This document shows, piece after piece, positions 12,670 to 21,020 of a stretch of 64,000 nt of DNA. Position 1 is the first letter of the stretch; the number at the start of each line of letters is the position of its first letter. The stretch is taken from positions 248,001 to 312,000 of the forward strand of contig CAVYVA010000001.1 of the NCBI GenBank assembly GCA_963771835.1, in the 5' to 3' direction. The position numbers were made by a program, and so were the translations under genes. The notes under the pieces are model-generated. The model saw only the letters and a list, made by a program, of their open reading frames with translations, had not been told where the DNA came from and made no database searches. The DNA comes from CAVQCJ01 sp963771835 (GTDB taxonomy: Bacteria; Actinomycetota; Actinomycetes; Prado026).

Positions 12670-14703
12670 GTGAGCGTCGAGCCGCGCGAGCAGCAGCTCG
12701 CACTCGTCCGGGACCGGGTCCGCCGGGCCCGTCCGCGCCCGCCCGAGGGGCTGGCCCCGGCGGCAGCGGTCGCCCGGGTCGCCGTCGACGTCCCGCACGC
12801 CCATCTGGACCGCCTCTTCGACTATCTCGTGCCGGCGTCGGCCGACGCGGCCGCGCAACCGGGCGTCCGGGTGCGGGTGCGGTTCGCCGGTCGGCTGGTC
12901 GGCGGGTTCGTCGCCGAACGGGTCGAGCAGACCCCGGACACCGGGGCCGGGCGGCGGCTGGCCCGGCTGGAGAAGGTGGTCTCGCCGGAGCCGGTGCTGA
13001 CCCCGCAGGTCCTGGCGCTGGCCCGGGCGGTCGCGGACCGGTACGCGGGCACGCTGGCCGATGTCCTGCGGCTGGCGGTCCCGCCCAGGCATGCCCGGGT
13101 CGAGGCCGAGCCGGCGGGAGCACCGCTGCTGCCGCCGGCGCCGCCCACCGCCGACGAGGTCGAGGCGGTCTGGGGCCGGTACACGGCGGGTGCGGCCTTC
13201 CTGCGCGGGGTCGCCACCGGAGCCGCCCCGGCGGCGGTCTGGACGGCTCTGCCGGGGCCGGCCTGGCCGCACGAGCTGGCGGTCGCGGTCCAGGTGGCGC
13301 TCGCCGCGGGGCGCGGAGCTCTGGTCGTCGTGCCGGACCACCGGGACGTCCGCCGGGTCAGCGCCGCGGTGGACGCGGTCTGCGGACCGGGCCGCCACGT
13401 CGTGCTGACCGCGGAGGCGGGCCCGGCCAAGCGGTACCGCGCCTGGTTGGCGGTGCGGCGCGGCGTGGTGCGGGCGGTGGTCGGCACCCGGGCGGCGATG
13501 TTCGCACCCGTGCAGGGGCTGGGCCTGCTGGCGGTGTGGGACGACGGCGACGACCTGCATGCCGAGCCGCGGGCGCCGTACCCGCATGTCCGCGAGGTGC
13601 TCCGGCTGCGGGCGGCGGCCGACGGGGCGGCGCTGCTGGTGGGCGGGATCGCGCGCACCGCCGAAGCCGCCGCCCTGGTCTCGCTGGGGGAGGCCCACCC
13701 GGTCCAGGCCCCCCGCGCCACGGTCCGGGCCGCGGCGCCCTCGGTTCGGGTGGCCGGCGAGGACGCCGACCTGGCCAAGGACCCGGCCGCACGGACCGCG
13801 CGGCTGCCCACGGCGGCCTGGGACACGGTGCGGCAGGCCCTGCAGTCCGGGCCGGTACTGGTCCAGGTCCCGCGTCGCGGGTACGTCCCGGGGCTCGCCT
13901 GCGTGCGCTGCCACGCCCCGGCCCGGTGCGCGGCCTGCTCCGGACCGCTGTCGCTCGGCTCCGTCCGCGGCGGTGCCGCCTGCACCTGGTGCGGACGGCT
14001 GGCCGCCGACTGGCGCTGCCCGTCCTGCTCGGCCGACCGGTTCCGGGCGACCGTGGTGGGCGCCCGCCGCACCGCCGAGGAGCTCGGCCGCTCGTTCCCG
14101 GGGGTGCCGGTCCGCACGTCCGGCCGCGACGAGGTGCTCGAAACGGTCCCCGACCATCCGGCGCTGGTGGTGTCGACCCCGGGCGCGGAGCCGGTGGCGG
14201 ACGCTGGCTACGCCGCGGCGCTGCTGCTGGACGGCTGGGCGATGCTGGGCCGGCCGGACCTGCGGGCCGCCGAGGAGACGTTGCGCCGCTGGCTGGCGGC
14301 GGCGGCGCTGGTGCGGCCAGGGCCGGCCGGCGGCCGGGTGGTCGTGCTGGCCGAGTCGGCGCTCGCGCCGGTGCAGGCGCTGCTGCGCTGGGACCCGCCC
14401 GGTGCGGCCGACCGGGAGCTCGCCGACCGGGTCCGGCTGCGGTTCCCGCCGGCGGTGCGGCTGGCGTCGCTGTCCGGCTCCGGCGTTGCCGTCGCCGACC
14501 TGCTGTCGGCGACCCATCTGCCGGACGTCGCCGAGGTCCTCGGCCCGACGCCGACCGAGAACGGGGCCAGGGCGCTGGTGCGCGTCCCGCTGGCCGAGGC
14601 CGACGCGCTGTCGGCCGCGCTCAAGGCCGGCCAGGCCGTCCGCAGCGCCCGCAAGGCCGCCGACTTCGTCACCGTCGTGGTCGACCCGCTCGAGCTGGCG
14701 TGA
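12670..14703 (+). CDS. priA: Primosomal protein N' (PriA-like), lacking helicase ATPase motifs
   Basis: Replication-restart protein family. The N-terminal DNA-binding domain (VARVAVDVPHAHLDRLFDYLVP) and the double zinc-binding loop are intact: CVRCHAPARCAAC, then CTWC and CPSC near residues 415-455. The helicase core is degenerate. No GxGKT/S Walker A is found where expected (only AAGRGALVVVPD), and the DEEH Walker B is replaced by WDDGDD. Such loss is typical of actinobacterial PriA, which is thought to act as a structural loader. 677 residues, no frame break. TAGGAC at 12657-12662 lies seven bases before GTG 12670 and could drive a leaderless mRNA, but it lacks the final T. Confidence 0.9.
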   Translation: MSVEPREQQLALVRDRVRRARPRPPEGLAPAAAVARVAVDVPHAHLDRLFDYLVPASADAAAQPGVRVRVRFAGRLVGGFVAERVEQTPDTGAGRRLARLEKVVSPEPVLTPQVLALARAVADRYAGTLADVLRLAVPPRHARVEAEPAGAPLLPPAPPTADEVEAVWGRYTAGAAFLRGVATGAAPAAVWTALPGPAWPHELAVAVQVALAAGRGALVVVPDHRDVRRVSAAVDAVCGPGRHVVLTAEAGPAKRYRAWLAVRRGVVRAVVGTRAAMFAPVQGLGLLAVWDDGDDLHAEPRAPYPHVREVLRLRAAADGAALLVGGIARTAEAAALVSLGEAHPVQAPRATVRAAAPSVRVAGEDADLAKDPAARTARLPTAAWDTVRQALQSGPVLVQVPRRGYVPGLACVRCHAPARCAACSGPLSLGSVRGGAACTWCGRLAADWRCPSCSADRFRATVVGARRTAEELGRSFPGVPVRTSGRDEVLETVPDHPALVVSTPGAEPVADAGYAAALLLDGWAMLGRPDLRAAEETLRRWLAAAALVRPGPAGGRVVVLAESALAPVQALLRWDPPGAADRELADRVRLRFPPAVRLASLSGSGVAVADLLSATHLPDVAEVLGPTPTENGARALVRVPLAEADALSAALKAGQAVRSARKAADFVTVVVDPLELA

Positions 14704-14711
14704 CCGGCAGG

Positions 14712-15362
14712 ATGGGGCCGGTGGAGCTGCGCGCGACCGACCTGGACACCGTCGTCTTCGATCTCGGCGGGGTGCTCGCCGACTGGGACCCGCGGTACCT
14801 GTACCGCGAGATGTTCGCCGACGACGAGGCGGCCATGGAGCAGTTCCTGGCCACGGTGACGACGCCGGAGTGGAACCTCGCGATGGACGCCGGCCGGGAC
14901 CGGGCCGAGGCGGTCGCCGAGCTGTCGGCCGCGCACCCGGGGCACGAACCGCTGATCCGGGCCTGGGTGGACCGCTGGGAGGAGATGCTCGGCGCCGAGA
15001 TCGCCGGCACCGCCCTGATCGTCGACGACCTCGCATCGGCCGGGGTACGGCTGCTCGCCCTGACGAACTGGTCCGCCGAGACCTTCCCGACCGCCCGGCT
15101 CCGGTACCCGTCGTTCAGCCGGTTCGAGGGCATCGTCGTCTCCGGCGAGCACGGGCTGGCCAAGCCCGACCCGACGTTGTACGAGGTGCTGATGACCCGC
15201 TTCGAGGTCGACCCGCGACGCGCTGCGTTCGTGGACGACAAGCCGGTCAACGTGGAGGTCGCGCGCGAGCTGGGCTTCACCGGCCTGGTGTTCCGTACCC
15301 CGGCCGAGCTGCGCGCCGACCTCGTTCGGCTCGGGCTGCTGCCCGGCCCGACCTTAGGATGA
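14712..15362 (+). CDS. HAD-family hydrolase (haloacid dehalogenase-like)
   Basis: Probable phosphatase acting on an unknown small phosphate ester. HAD motifs in order: FDLGGVLADWD (motif I, nucleophile Asp), LTNWSAE (motif II, Thr-Asn), AKPDP (motif III lysine) and FVDDKPVNVEVA (motif IV). A helical cap domain lies between motifs I and II. The start is uncertain: GTG 14700 would overlap the priA stop as GTGA, ATG 14712 is used here, and GTG 14721 also has a purine-rich upstream region. About 216 residues. The substrate cannot be deduced. Confidence 0.85.
   Translation: MGPVELRATDLDTVVFDLGGVLADWDPRYLYREMFADDEAAMEQFLATVTTPEWNLAMDAGRDRAEAVAELSAAHPGHEPLIRAWVDRWEEMLGAEIAGTALIVDDLASAGVRLLALTNWSAETFPTARLRYPSFSRFEGIVVSGEHGLAKPDPTLYEVLMTRFEVDPRRAAFVDDKPVNVEVARELGFTGLVFRTPAELRADLVRLGLLPGPTLG
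15355..15360 (+). promoter_or_regulatory. Candidate def -10 element
   Basis: TAGGAT overlaps the stop of the HAD gene, 42 bases before the def GTG. It would give a leader of about 36 bases with a GAGAGGA ribosome-binding site at 15390-15396. Confidence 0.35.
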
Positions 15363-15402
15363 GCACCGCTCGCGTCCACAGCCAGGCTCCGAGAGGACTG
15401 CC

Positions 15403-15948
15403 GTGCCCGTCCAGCCGATCCGGCTCTTCGGCGACCCGGTGCTGCGCACGCCGGCGGCGCCGGTGACCGACTTCGACAAAGAGCTGCGCACCCTGGTCAA
15501 GGACCTCACCGACACGATGCTCGAAGCGCCCGGCGTGGGCCTGGCGGCACCGCAGCTGGGCGTCTCGCTGCGCGTGTTCACCTACCACCTCGGCGAGGAC
15601 GAGCCGGGTCACCTGGTCAACCCCACCCTCGACCTGTCGGACGAGGAGCAGGACGGCGAGGAGGGCTGCCTGTCCGTTCCCGGGCTCGCGTTCGACTGCA
15701 AGCGGGCGATGCGGGTGGTGGCCAAGGGCTTCGACATGCACGGCGAGCCCGTCGTCCTCGAGGGCAGCGACCTGCTCGCCCGTTGCGTGCAGCACGAGAC
15801 CGACCATCTCGACGGGATCCTGTTCATCGACCGGCTCGACAAGGCCACCCGGAAGCTCGCCATGGCGGCGATCCGCGAGGCCGACTGGTTCGGCACCGAC
15901 GTGCAGGTCAAGGTCAGCCCGCACCCCACATACGGCACGACCCTCTAG
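15403..15948 (+). CDS. def: Peptide deformylase
   Basis: Removes the formyl group from nascent N-terminal methionine using Fe2+. Three catalytic motifs are seen: GVGLAAPQ, EEGCLS (metal-binding Cys) and QHETDHLDG (HExxH-type, with Thr as one variable residue). 181 residues with a basic tail. The adjacent fmt gene makes the formylated initiator that this enzyme processes; the pair is widely conserved. Confidence 0.96.
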   Translation: MPVQPIRLFGDPVLRTPAAPVTDFDKELRTLVKDLTDTMLEAPGVGLAAPQLGVSLRVFTYHLGEDEPGHLVNPTLDLSDEEQDGEEGCLSVPGLAFDCKRAMRVVAKGFDMHGEPVVLEGSDLLARCVQHETDHLDGILFIDRLDKATRKLAMAAIREADWFGTDVQVKVSPHPTYGTTL

Positions 15949-15956
15949 GCCGCGCC

Positions 15957-16889
15957 GTGCGGCTGGTGTTCGCCGGCACACCCGCGACCGCGCTGCCCTC
16001 ACTGGTGGCACTGATCGCGTCCCGGCACGAGGTGGTCGCGGTCCTGACCCGTCCGCCGGCGCGCGCCGGCCGCGGCCGGGCCGTGGTGGACTCCCACGTG
16101 GCGGTCCTGGCCAGGGAGTCGGGACTGGAGGTGCTGGCGCCGGACACGCCGCGCGACCCGCGGTTCCTCGAGCGGCTGACTGCCCTGCGACCCGACTGCG
16201 TCCCCGTGGTCGCCTACGGCGCGCTGGTGCCGCCGGCGGCGCTGGCCGTCCCTCGGCACGGATGGGTCAACCTGCACTTCTCGTTGCTGCCCGCGTGGCG
16301 GGGCGCTGCGCCCGTGCAGCACGCGGTGCTGGCCGGCGACGACGTCACGGGCGCCACGACGTTCCGGCTGGAGGAGGGCCTGGACACCGGCCCCGTGTTC
16401 GGCGTGGTCACCGACGCCATCGGCTCGACCGACACCGCGGGCGACGTGCTCGAGCGGTTGTCCCGGTCCGGCGCCCGGCTGCTCGTCGCCACTGTCGACG
16501 GGATCGAGGAGGGCGTGCTCGAACCGGTCCCGCAGGCCGCGGCGGGAGTCTCACTCGCCCCCAAGCTGGGTCCGGCCGACGCTCGGGTGGACTGGTCCGC
16601 GCCGGCGCTGCGGGTGGACCGGCTGGTGCGGGCCTGCACCCCGGCTCCCGGGGCATGGACGCGGCTGCGCGGCGAACGGGTGGGGCTCGGACCGGTGCGA
16701 CCGGTTACAGACGCTGCGCCGGACCTGGCGGCCGGGGCGGTGCACGCGGGCAAGAGCGAGGTCCTGGTGGGGACGGGCGGCGTCCCGGTCCGGCTCGGGT
16801 CGGTGCGCCCGGAGGGCCGCCGGGAGATGCCGGCCGCGGACTGGGCCCGCGGGCTGCGCCTCACGCCGGGGGAGCGGTTCGAGCCGTGA
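15957..16889 (+). CDS. fmt: Methionyl-tRNA formyltransferase
   Basis: Formylates Met-tRNA(fMet) from 10-formyl-tetrahydrofolate. The Rossmann-like catalytic domain carries VNLHFSLLPAWRGAAPVQ with the SLLP signature, and the C-terminal OB-fold contains KLGPADARVDWS. GTG 15957 starts MRLVFAGTP, the family N-terminus; 310 residues. It begins eight bases after the def stop and overlaps rsmB by GTGA. Confidence 0.96.
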   Translation: MRLVFAGTPATALPSLVALIASRHEVVAVLTRPPARAGRGRAVVDSHVAVLARESGLEVLAPDTPRDPRFLERLTALRPDCVPVVAYGALVPPAALAVPRHGWVNLHFSLLPAWRGAAPVQHAVLAGDDVTGATTFRLEEGLDTGPVFGVVTDAIGSTDTAGDVLERLSRSGARLLVATVDGIEEGVLEPVPQAAAGVSLAPKLGPADARVDWSAPALRVDRLVRACTPAPGAWTRLRGERVGLGPVRPVTDAAPDLAAGAVHAGKSEVLVGTGGVPVRLGSVRPEGRREMPAADWARGLRLTPGERFEP

Positions 16890-18271
16890 GCCACCGCCCG
16901 TACCGCCGCCCGCAGCCAGACCCGCCCCGACGAGCCGCGTTCGACCTCCTGCGCGCCGTCGACGAACGGGACGCGTACGCCAACCTGGTGCTGCCGGCGC
17001 TGCTGCGGGAGCGGGGGCTGCAGGGGCGGGACGCAGGGTTCGCCACCGAGCTGGCGTATGGGACGCTGCGTGGCCGCGGCACGTACGACGCCGTGCTCGC
17101 GGCCTGCGTGGACCGGCCGCTGGAGTCGGTCGACCCGCCGGTGCTGGACCTGTTGCGGCTCGGCTGCCACCAGCTGCTGGCGATGTCGGTGCCGACCCAC
17201 GCCGCGGTCAGCGCGACCGTCGAGCTGGCCAGGGCGACCGTCGGCGAGGGGCGCGCGTCGTTCGTCAACGCGGTCCTGCGCAAGGCGTCCGCTCGCGATC
17301 TCGCGGGTTGGATCGCCGCGGTCGCCCCGGACCGGGCGATGGACCCGGTCGGTCACCTGGTGGTCGCGACGTCGCACCCCCGCTGGGTGGTCGACGCGAT
17401 GCACGACCGACTCGGATCGATGGAGGCGACGGAGCAGCTGCTGCGTGCCGACAACGTCGCCGCCGAGGTCACCCTGGTCGCGCGGCCCGGCCGCGTCGAG
17501 GTGGCCGACCTGCTCGCCGCCGGTGCGCTCCCGGGTCGATGGTCGCCCTTCGCGGCGAGGTGGCCGGGCGGCGACCCGGGCCGGCTCGCGGCGGTGCGGT
17601 CGGGCGCGGCCGGTGTCCAGGACGAGGGCAGCCAGCTCGTCGCGGCAGCGCTGGCCGAGGCGACGATCGGTGGTCCGGACCGGCGCTGGTTGGACCTGTG
17701 CGCCGGTCCGGGCGGGAAGGCGGCCCTCCTGGCCGGGCTGGCCTCCCGGCGCGGCGCGACCCTGCTGGCCTGCGAGCCGCAGCAGCATCGCGCGGTCCTG
17801 GTCGACAGGGCGCTCGGACGGCCCGCCGAGGGCCGGGACCGCACGTCCTGGGTGGTGACGGCGGACGGCCTGGCCGGACCGTGGCGGCCCGGGTCGTTCG
17901 ACCGCGTCCTGGCCGACGTCCCCTGCTCGGGCCTGGGCGCCCTGCGGCGCCGGCCCGAGGCGCGGTGGCGCCGTCGACCGGCCGACATCGCCCGCCTGGG
18001 CCCGCTGCAGCGCTCGTTGCTGGGGGCCGCGGTCGACGCGGTCCGGCCCGGCGGGCTGGTGGCGTACGTGACGTGCTCGCCGCACCTGGCCGAGACCGAG
18101 GTGGTCGTCGGGGACGTGCTGCGGACCCGCACGGACCTGACCGTGCAGGACGTGCGTCCGTTCCTGCCCGGCGTGCCCGAGCTCGGACCCGGCCCGTACG
18201 TGCAGCTGTGGCCGCATGTGCAGGGGACGGACGCGATGTTCATCGCGCTGATCCGCCGCGAGCCGGTGTAG
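16886..18271 (+). CDS. rsmB: 16S rRNA (cytosine-967-C5)-methyltransferase RsmB
   Basis: Methylates 16S rRNA with S-adenosylmethionine. The N-terminal NusB-like RNA-binding domain (RRAAFDLLRAVDERDAYANL) is followed by a methyltransferase domain with LDLCAGPGGKAALLA (cofactor loop) and the two catalytic cysteines in ADVPCSGLG and VTCSPH. 461 residues, clean frame, GTG start overlapping the fmt stop. The last nine residues IALIRREPV and the stop codon lie within a 57-bp unit that is then repeated downstream. Confidence 0.95.
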   Translation: MSHRPYRRPQPDPPRRAAFDLLRAVDERDAYANLVLPALLRERGLQGRDAGFATELAYGTLRGRGTYDAVLAACVDRPLESVDPPVLDLLRLGCHQLLAMSVPTHAAVSATVELARATVGEGRASFVNAVLRKASARDLAGWIAAVAPDRAMDPVGHLVVATSHPRWVVDAMHDRLGSMEATEQLLRADNVAAEVTLVARPGRVEVADLLAAGALPGRWSPFAARWPGGDPGRLAAVRSGAAGVQDEGSQLVAAALAEATIGGPDRRWLDLCAGPGGKAALLAGLASRRGATLLACEPQQHRAVLVDRALGRPAEGRDRTSWVVTADGLAGPWRPGSFDRVLADVPCSGLGALRRRPEARWRRRPADIARLGPLQRSLLGAAVDAVRPGGLVAYVTCSPHLAETEVVVGDVLRTRTDLTVQDVRPFLPGVPELGPGPYVQLWPHVQGTDAMFIALIRREPV

Positions 18272-18385
18272 GGCGAGCGGTGGATCAGCGCCATGGGTAT
18301 CGCGCTGATCCGCCGCGAGCCGGTGTAGGGCGAGCGGTGGATCAGCGCCATGGGTTCGCGCTGATCCGCCGCGAGCCGGTGTAGG
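18242..18385 (+). repeat. 57-bp tandem repeat copying the 3' end of rsmB, each unit a potential hairpin
   Basis: Unit 1 is 18242-18298 (its first half codes for the rsmB C-terminus), unit 2 is 18299-18355, and partial unit 3 is 18356-18385. Within each full unit, 15-base arms are inverted with one mismatch: in unit 1, 18245-18259 pairs with 18277-18291 across a 17-base loop containing the stop codon. The structure could end rsmB transcription or stabilise the 3' end before the leaderless rpe promoter. Confidence 0.92.
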
Positions 18386-18394
18386 CGGCGCCGC

Positions 18395-18400
18395 TATCTT
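18395..18400 (+). promoter_or_regulatory. Candidate rpe -10 for a leaderless transcript
   Basis: TATCTT ends seven bases before GTG 18408, the spacing expected if transcription starts on the start codon. No ribosome-binding site is visible. Confidence 0.5.
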
Positions 18401-18407
18401 TCGGGGC

Positions 18408-19082
18408 GTGGGAATCCAGATCGCGCCGAGCATCCTGTCCGCCGACTTCGGCCGTCTCGCCGAGGAGGCCGCCGCCGTCGGTTCCGCGGACTGGCTGCAC
18501 GTCGACGTGATGGACAACCACTTCGTCCCCAACCTGACTCTCGGGCTCCCGGTCGTCGAGGCGTTGCGCAAGGTCTCCGCCGCTGCCGCTTGACTGCCAC
18601 CTCATGATCGAGGACCCCGACCGCTGGGCCCCCGCGTACGCCGAGGCAGGCGCGGGGTCGGTCACCTTCCACGTGGAGGCCGCGCAGGCGCCGTTCCGGC
18701 TGGCTCGCGAGCTGCGCCGCACCGGCGCCCGGGCCGGCATGGCGCTCAAGCCGGCGACGCCGGTCGAGCCGTACGAGGACCTGCTCCCCGAGCTGGACAT
18801 GCTCCTGCTGATGACCGTCGAGCCCGGGTTCGGCGGGCAGGCCTTCCTGGACGTCGTCCTGCCCAAGCTGCGCCGGGCCCGCGCCATGGTGGACCGATGC
18901 GGCACCCAGGTCTGGCTGCAGGTGGACGGCGGGGTCTCGCTGGACACCGTCGCCCGCTGCGTCGAGGCCGGCGCGGACGTCCTGGTCGCCGGCTCGGCCG
19001 TCTACGGGGCGGACGACCCCGATGCCGCGGTCGCCGCGCTCCGGTCCGCGGCCGCCGCGCCGCTGCGACCAGCACCCCGTAG
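18408..19082 (+). CDS. rpe: Ribulose-phosphate 3-epimerase, frame-broken
   Basis: Interconverts ribulose-5-phosphate and xylulose-5-phosphate, and so supplies ribulose-5-phosphate to the riboflavin genes downstream. TIM-barrel signatures: APSILSADFGRL, HVDVMDNHFVPNLT (metal ligands), DCHLMIEDPDRW, TVEPGFGGQAF and QVDGGVS, then AGADVLVAGSAVYG. The first frame ends early at an extra base 18584/18585 (GCT then G before CCG CTT GAC). A second disturbance, equal to two insertions, must lie about 19030-19078, because the stop that gives a normal 223 residues is TAG 19080-19082. I cannot place it exactly. Confidence 0.88.
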
Positions 19083-19134
19083 GCGGCTCCCGGCGGCGCG
19101 TGGCACACTTCTGGGGACAGTACGAACAGCTCGC

Positions 19135-19262
19135 GTGCTCCGGGGTCGGTGCAATTCCGAACCGGCGGTGACAGTCCGCGACCCGGCCGAAGCCATCGGC
19201 CGGTTGACCAGGTGGAACTCCTGGACCGACGGTGAGAGTCCGGATGGGAGGCGCACGCGGCG
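19135..19262 (+). promoter_or_regulatory. FMN riboswitch (RFN element)
   Basis: Conserved RFN blocks appear in order: GGGGTCGGTGCAATTCC, ACCGGCGGTGACAGTCCGCGA, a variable stem (GGCCGAAGCCATCGGCC), GGTGGAACTCCTGGACCGACGG and GAGAGTCCGGATGGGAG. It lies 120 bases before ribD. In high-GC bacteria it would most likely act on translation or early termination when FMN is plentiful, lowering expression of ribD-ribE-ribBA-ribH. Ends are approximate. Confidence 0.93.
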
Positions 19263-19382
19263 GGTCGTGCCGGGTCGGTACGAGGTCGGCGCGCGCATCA
19301 GCGTCCACGCCACCACGACCGCCCCGTCAGCCCGCGTCCCCGGAGACCGCGCGAGACCGCGAGAGCTCCGAGGAGAACCCCG

Positions 19383-20427
19383 ATGGCGACGCAGGCCGAG
19401 ACCGCCGCGATGCGGCGCGCGCTCGAGCTGGCCGCGTCCCACGGCGTGCCGGAGGGACCCAACCCGAGGGTCGGCTGCGTCCTCCTCGACCCGTCGGGTC
19501 GCACCGTGGCGGAGGGGTTCCACCGTGGGGCCGGCACGCCGCACGCCGAGATCGCGGCCCTGCGCGCGGCCGGCGTCGCGGCCCGCGGGGCGACCGCCGT
19601 GGTCACGCTCGAACCCTGCAACCACTCCGGCCGTACCGGCCCGTGCGCCGCAGCCCTGGTCGGGGCCGGCGTCGCCCGGGTCGTGTACGGCCAGGCCGAC
19701 GTCAACCCGGTGGCGGCCGGCGGCGCGCAGGCGCTGCGCAGCGGCGGGGTGGACGTCGAGGGCGGGCTGCTCGCTGCGGAGTCGGCGGCACTGAACCCGG
19801 TCTGGACCTTCGCCGTCGAGCGCGGCCGCCCGATGGTCACCTGGAAGACCGCCGGCTCGCTGGACGGGCGGGCGGCCGCCGCGGACGGCACCAGCCGCTG
19901 GATCACCGGCGCCCTGGCCCGCGCCGACGTGCACGCCCTGCGTGCGACCGTCGACGCGCTCGTCGTCGGGACCGGGACCGTCCTCGTCGACGACCCGCGG
20001 CTGACCGCGCGGCGCGGGGGCAGCGACGGTCCGGACCTGCCCGCGGCCGAGCAGCCGTTGCGAGTGGTGGTGGGGCACCGTCCGGTCCCGCCGGGGGCAA
20101 GGGTGCTCGACGACGCCGCGCCGACCCTCCTGCTCACGACGCACGACATCACGGCACGTGCTCGACGTCCTGTTCGCCCGCGGACGTCCAGCACGTCCTG
20201 CTGGAGGGCGGGCCGACGCTGGCCGGCGCGTTCGTCGCTGCCGGTCTGGTCGACCGGGTTGTCGCCTACGTGGCACCGGTCCTGCTGGGGGCGGGTCCCG
20301 CCGTGCTGGGGCCCGCGGGCATCACCACGGTCGCGGCGGCGTTGCGCCTGACGACCCAGGACGTCACGCGGCTCGGGGACGACATCCGGATCACCGCGTG
20401 GTCGCGACCGACGGCAAGGAGGGCTGA
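19383..20427 (+). CDS. ribD: Bifunctional riboflavin deaminase/reductase RibD, frame-broken
   Basis: Second and third steps of riboflavin synthesis. The N-terminal deaminase domain binds zinc through HAEIAAL and the cysteines of EPCNHSGRTGPC. The C-terminal reductase domain begins near PMVTWKTAGSLDGR and ends with HVLLEGGPTLAGAF and a DDIRIT strand. ATG 19383 follows GAGGAG and the riboswitch. Extra bases at 20159/20160 (CGT-G) and 20181/20182 (CGC-G) move the frame twice. A further shift equal to two insertions near 20395-20410 is needed to reach TGA 20425-20427, which overlaps ribE as TGATG. Reconstructed length about 346 residues. Confidence 0.88.
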
Positions 20428-21020
20428 TGTTCACCGGCATCGTCGAGGAGCTCGGCGAGGTGGTGGCGGTCGAGCGCCAGCCAGACGCCGCCCGGCTGAC
20501 GATCCGCGGACCTCTGGTCCTCGCGGATGCGGCGGTCGGCGACTCGATCGCCGTGAACGGTGTCTGCCTGACCGTCGCGGACCGCACCGCGGACACCTTC
20601 ACGGCCGACGTCATGGCCGAGACGCTGCACCGGTCCTGCCTCGGCGCGCTGGTGCCCGGGAGCCGGGTCAACCTGGAGCGCCCGGTGACGCTCGCGGACC
20701 GGCTCGGCGGGCATCTGGTCCAGGGGCACGTGGACGGGACCGGGGAGATCGTTCGGCGCAGCCCCGCCGAGCACTGGGAGCTGGTCCGGCTGGCGATGCC
20801 GGCCGAGCTGGCCCGCTACGTCGTCCCGAAGGGATCGCTGACCGTCGACGGGGTCTCGCTGACCGTCGTCGACGTCGGTCCGGACTGGTTCACCGTGAGC
20901 CTGATCCCCACCACGCTCGAGCTGACGACGCTCGGGCACAAGCGGGTCGGCGACCCGGTCAACCTGGAGGTCGACGTGGTCGCCAAGTACGTCGAGAAGC
21001 TGTTGGGAGCAAGGACATGA
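20427..21020 (+). CDS. ribE: Riboflavin synthase alpha chain
   Basis: Dismutates two lumazine molecules into riboflavin and the pyrimidinedione that RibH reuses. Two tandem lumazine-binding repeats: one from MFTGIVEELGEV with DSIAVNGVCLTV, the second from GHLVQGHVDGTGEI with GSLTVDGVSLTV. 197 residues, unbroken. ATG overlaps the ribD stop; the end overlaps ribBA by ATGA. Confidence 0.95.
   Translation: MFTGIVEELGEVVAVERQPDAARLTIRGPLVLADAAVGDSIAVNGVCLTVADRTADTFTADVMAETLHRSCLGALVPGSRVNLERPVTLADRLGGHLVQGHVDGTGEIVRRSPAEHWELVRLAMPAELARYVVPKGSLTVDGVSLTVVDVGPDWFTVSLIPTTLELTTLGHKRVGDPVNLEVDVVAKYVEKLLGART

Noticed and set aside
10213..15036. 1607-residue minus-strand open frame, and other long antisense frames such as 2801-5629
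   Set aside because: These are shadows of GC-rich plus-strand genes (coaBC, metK, priA; carB). They are Arg/Pro/Gly-rich and resemble no family.
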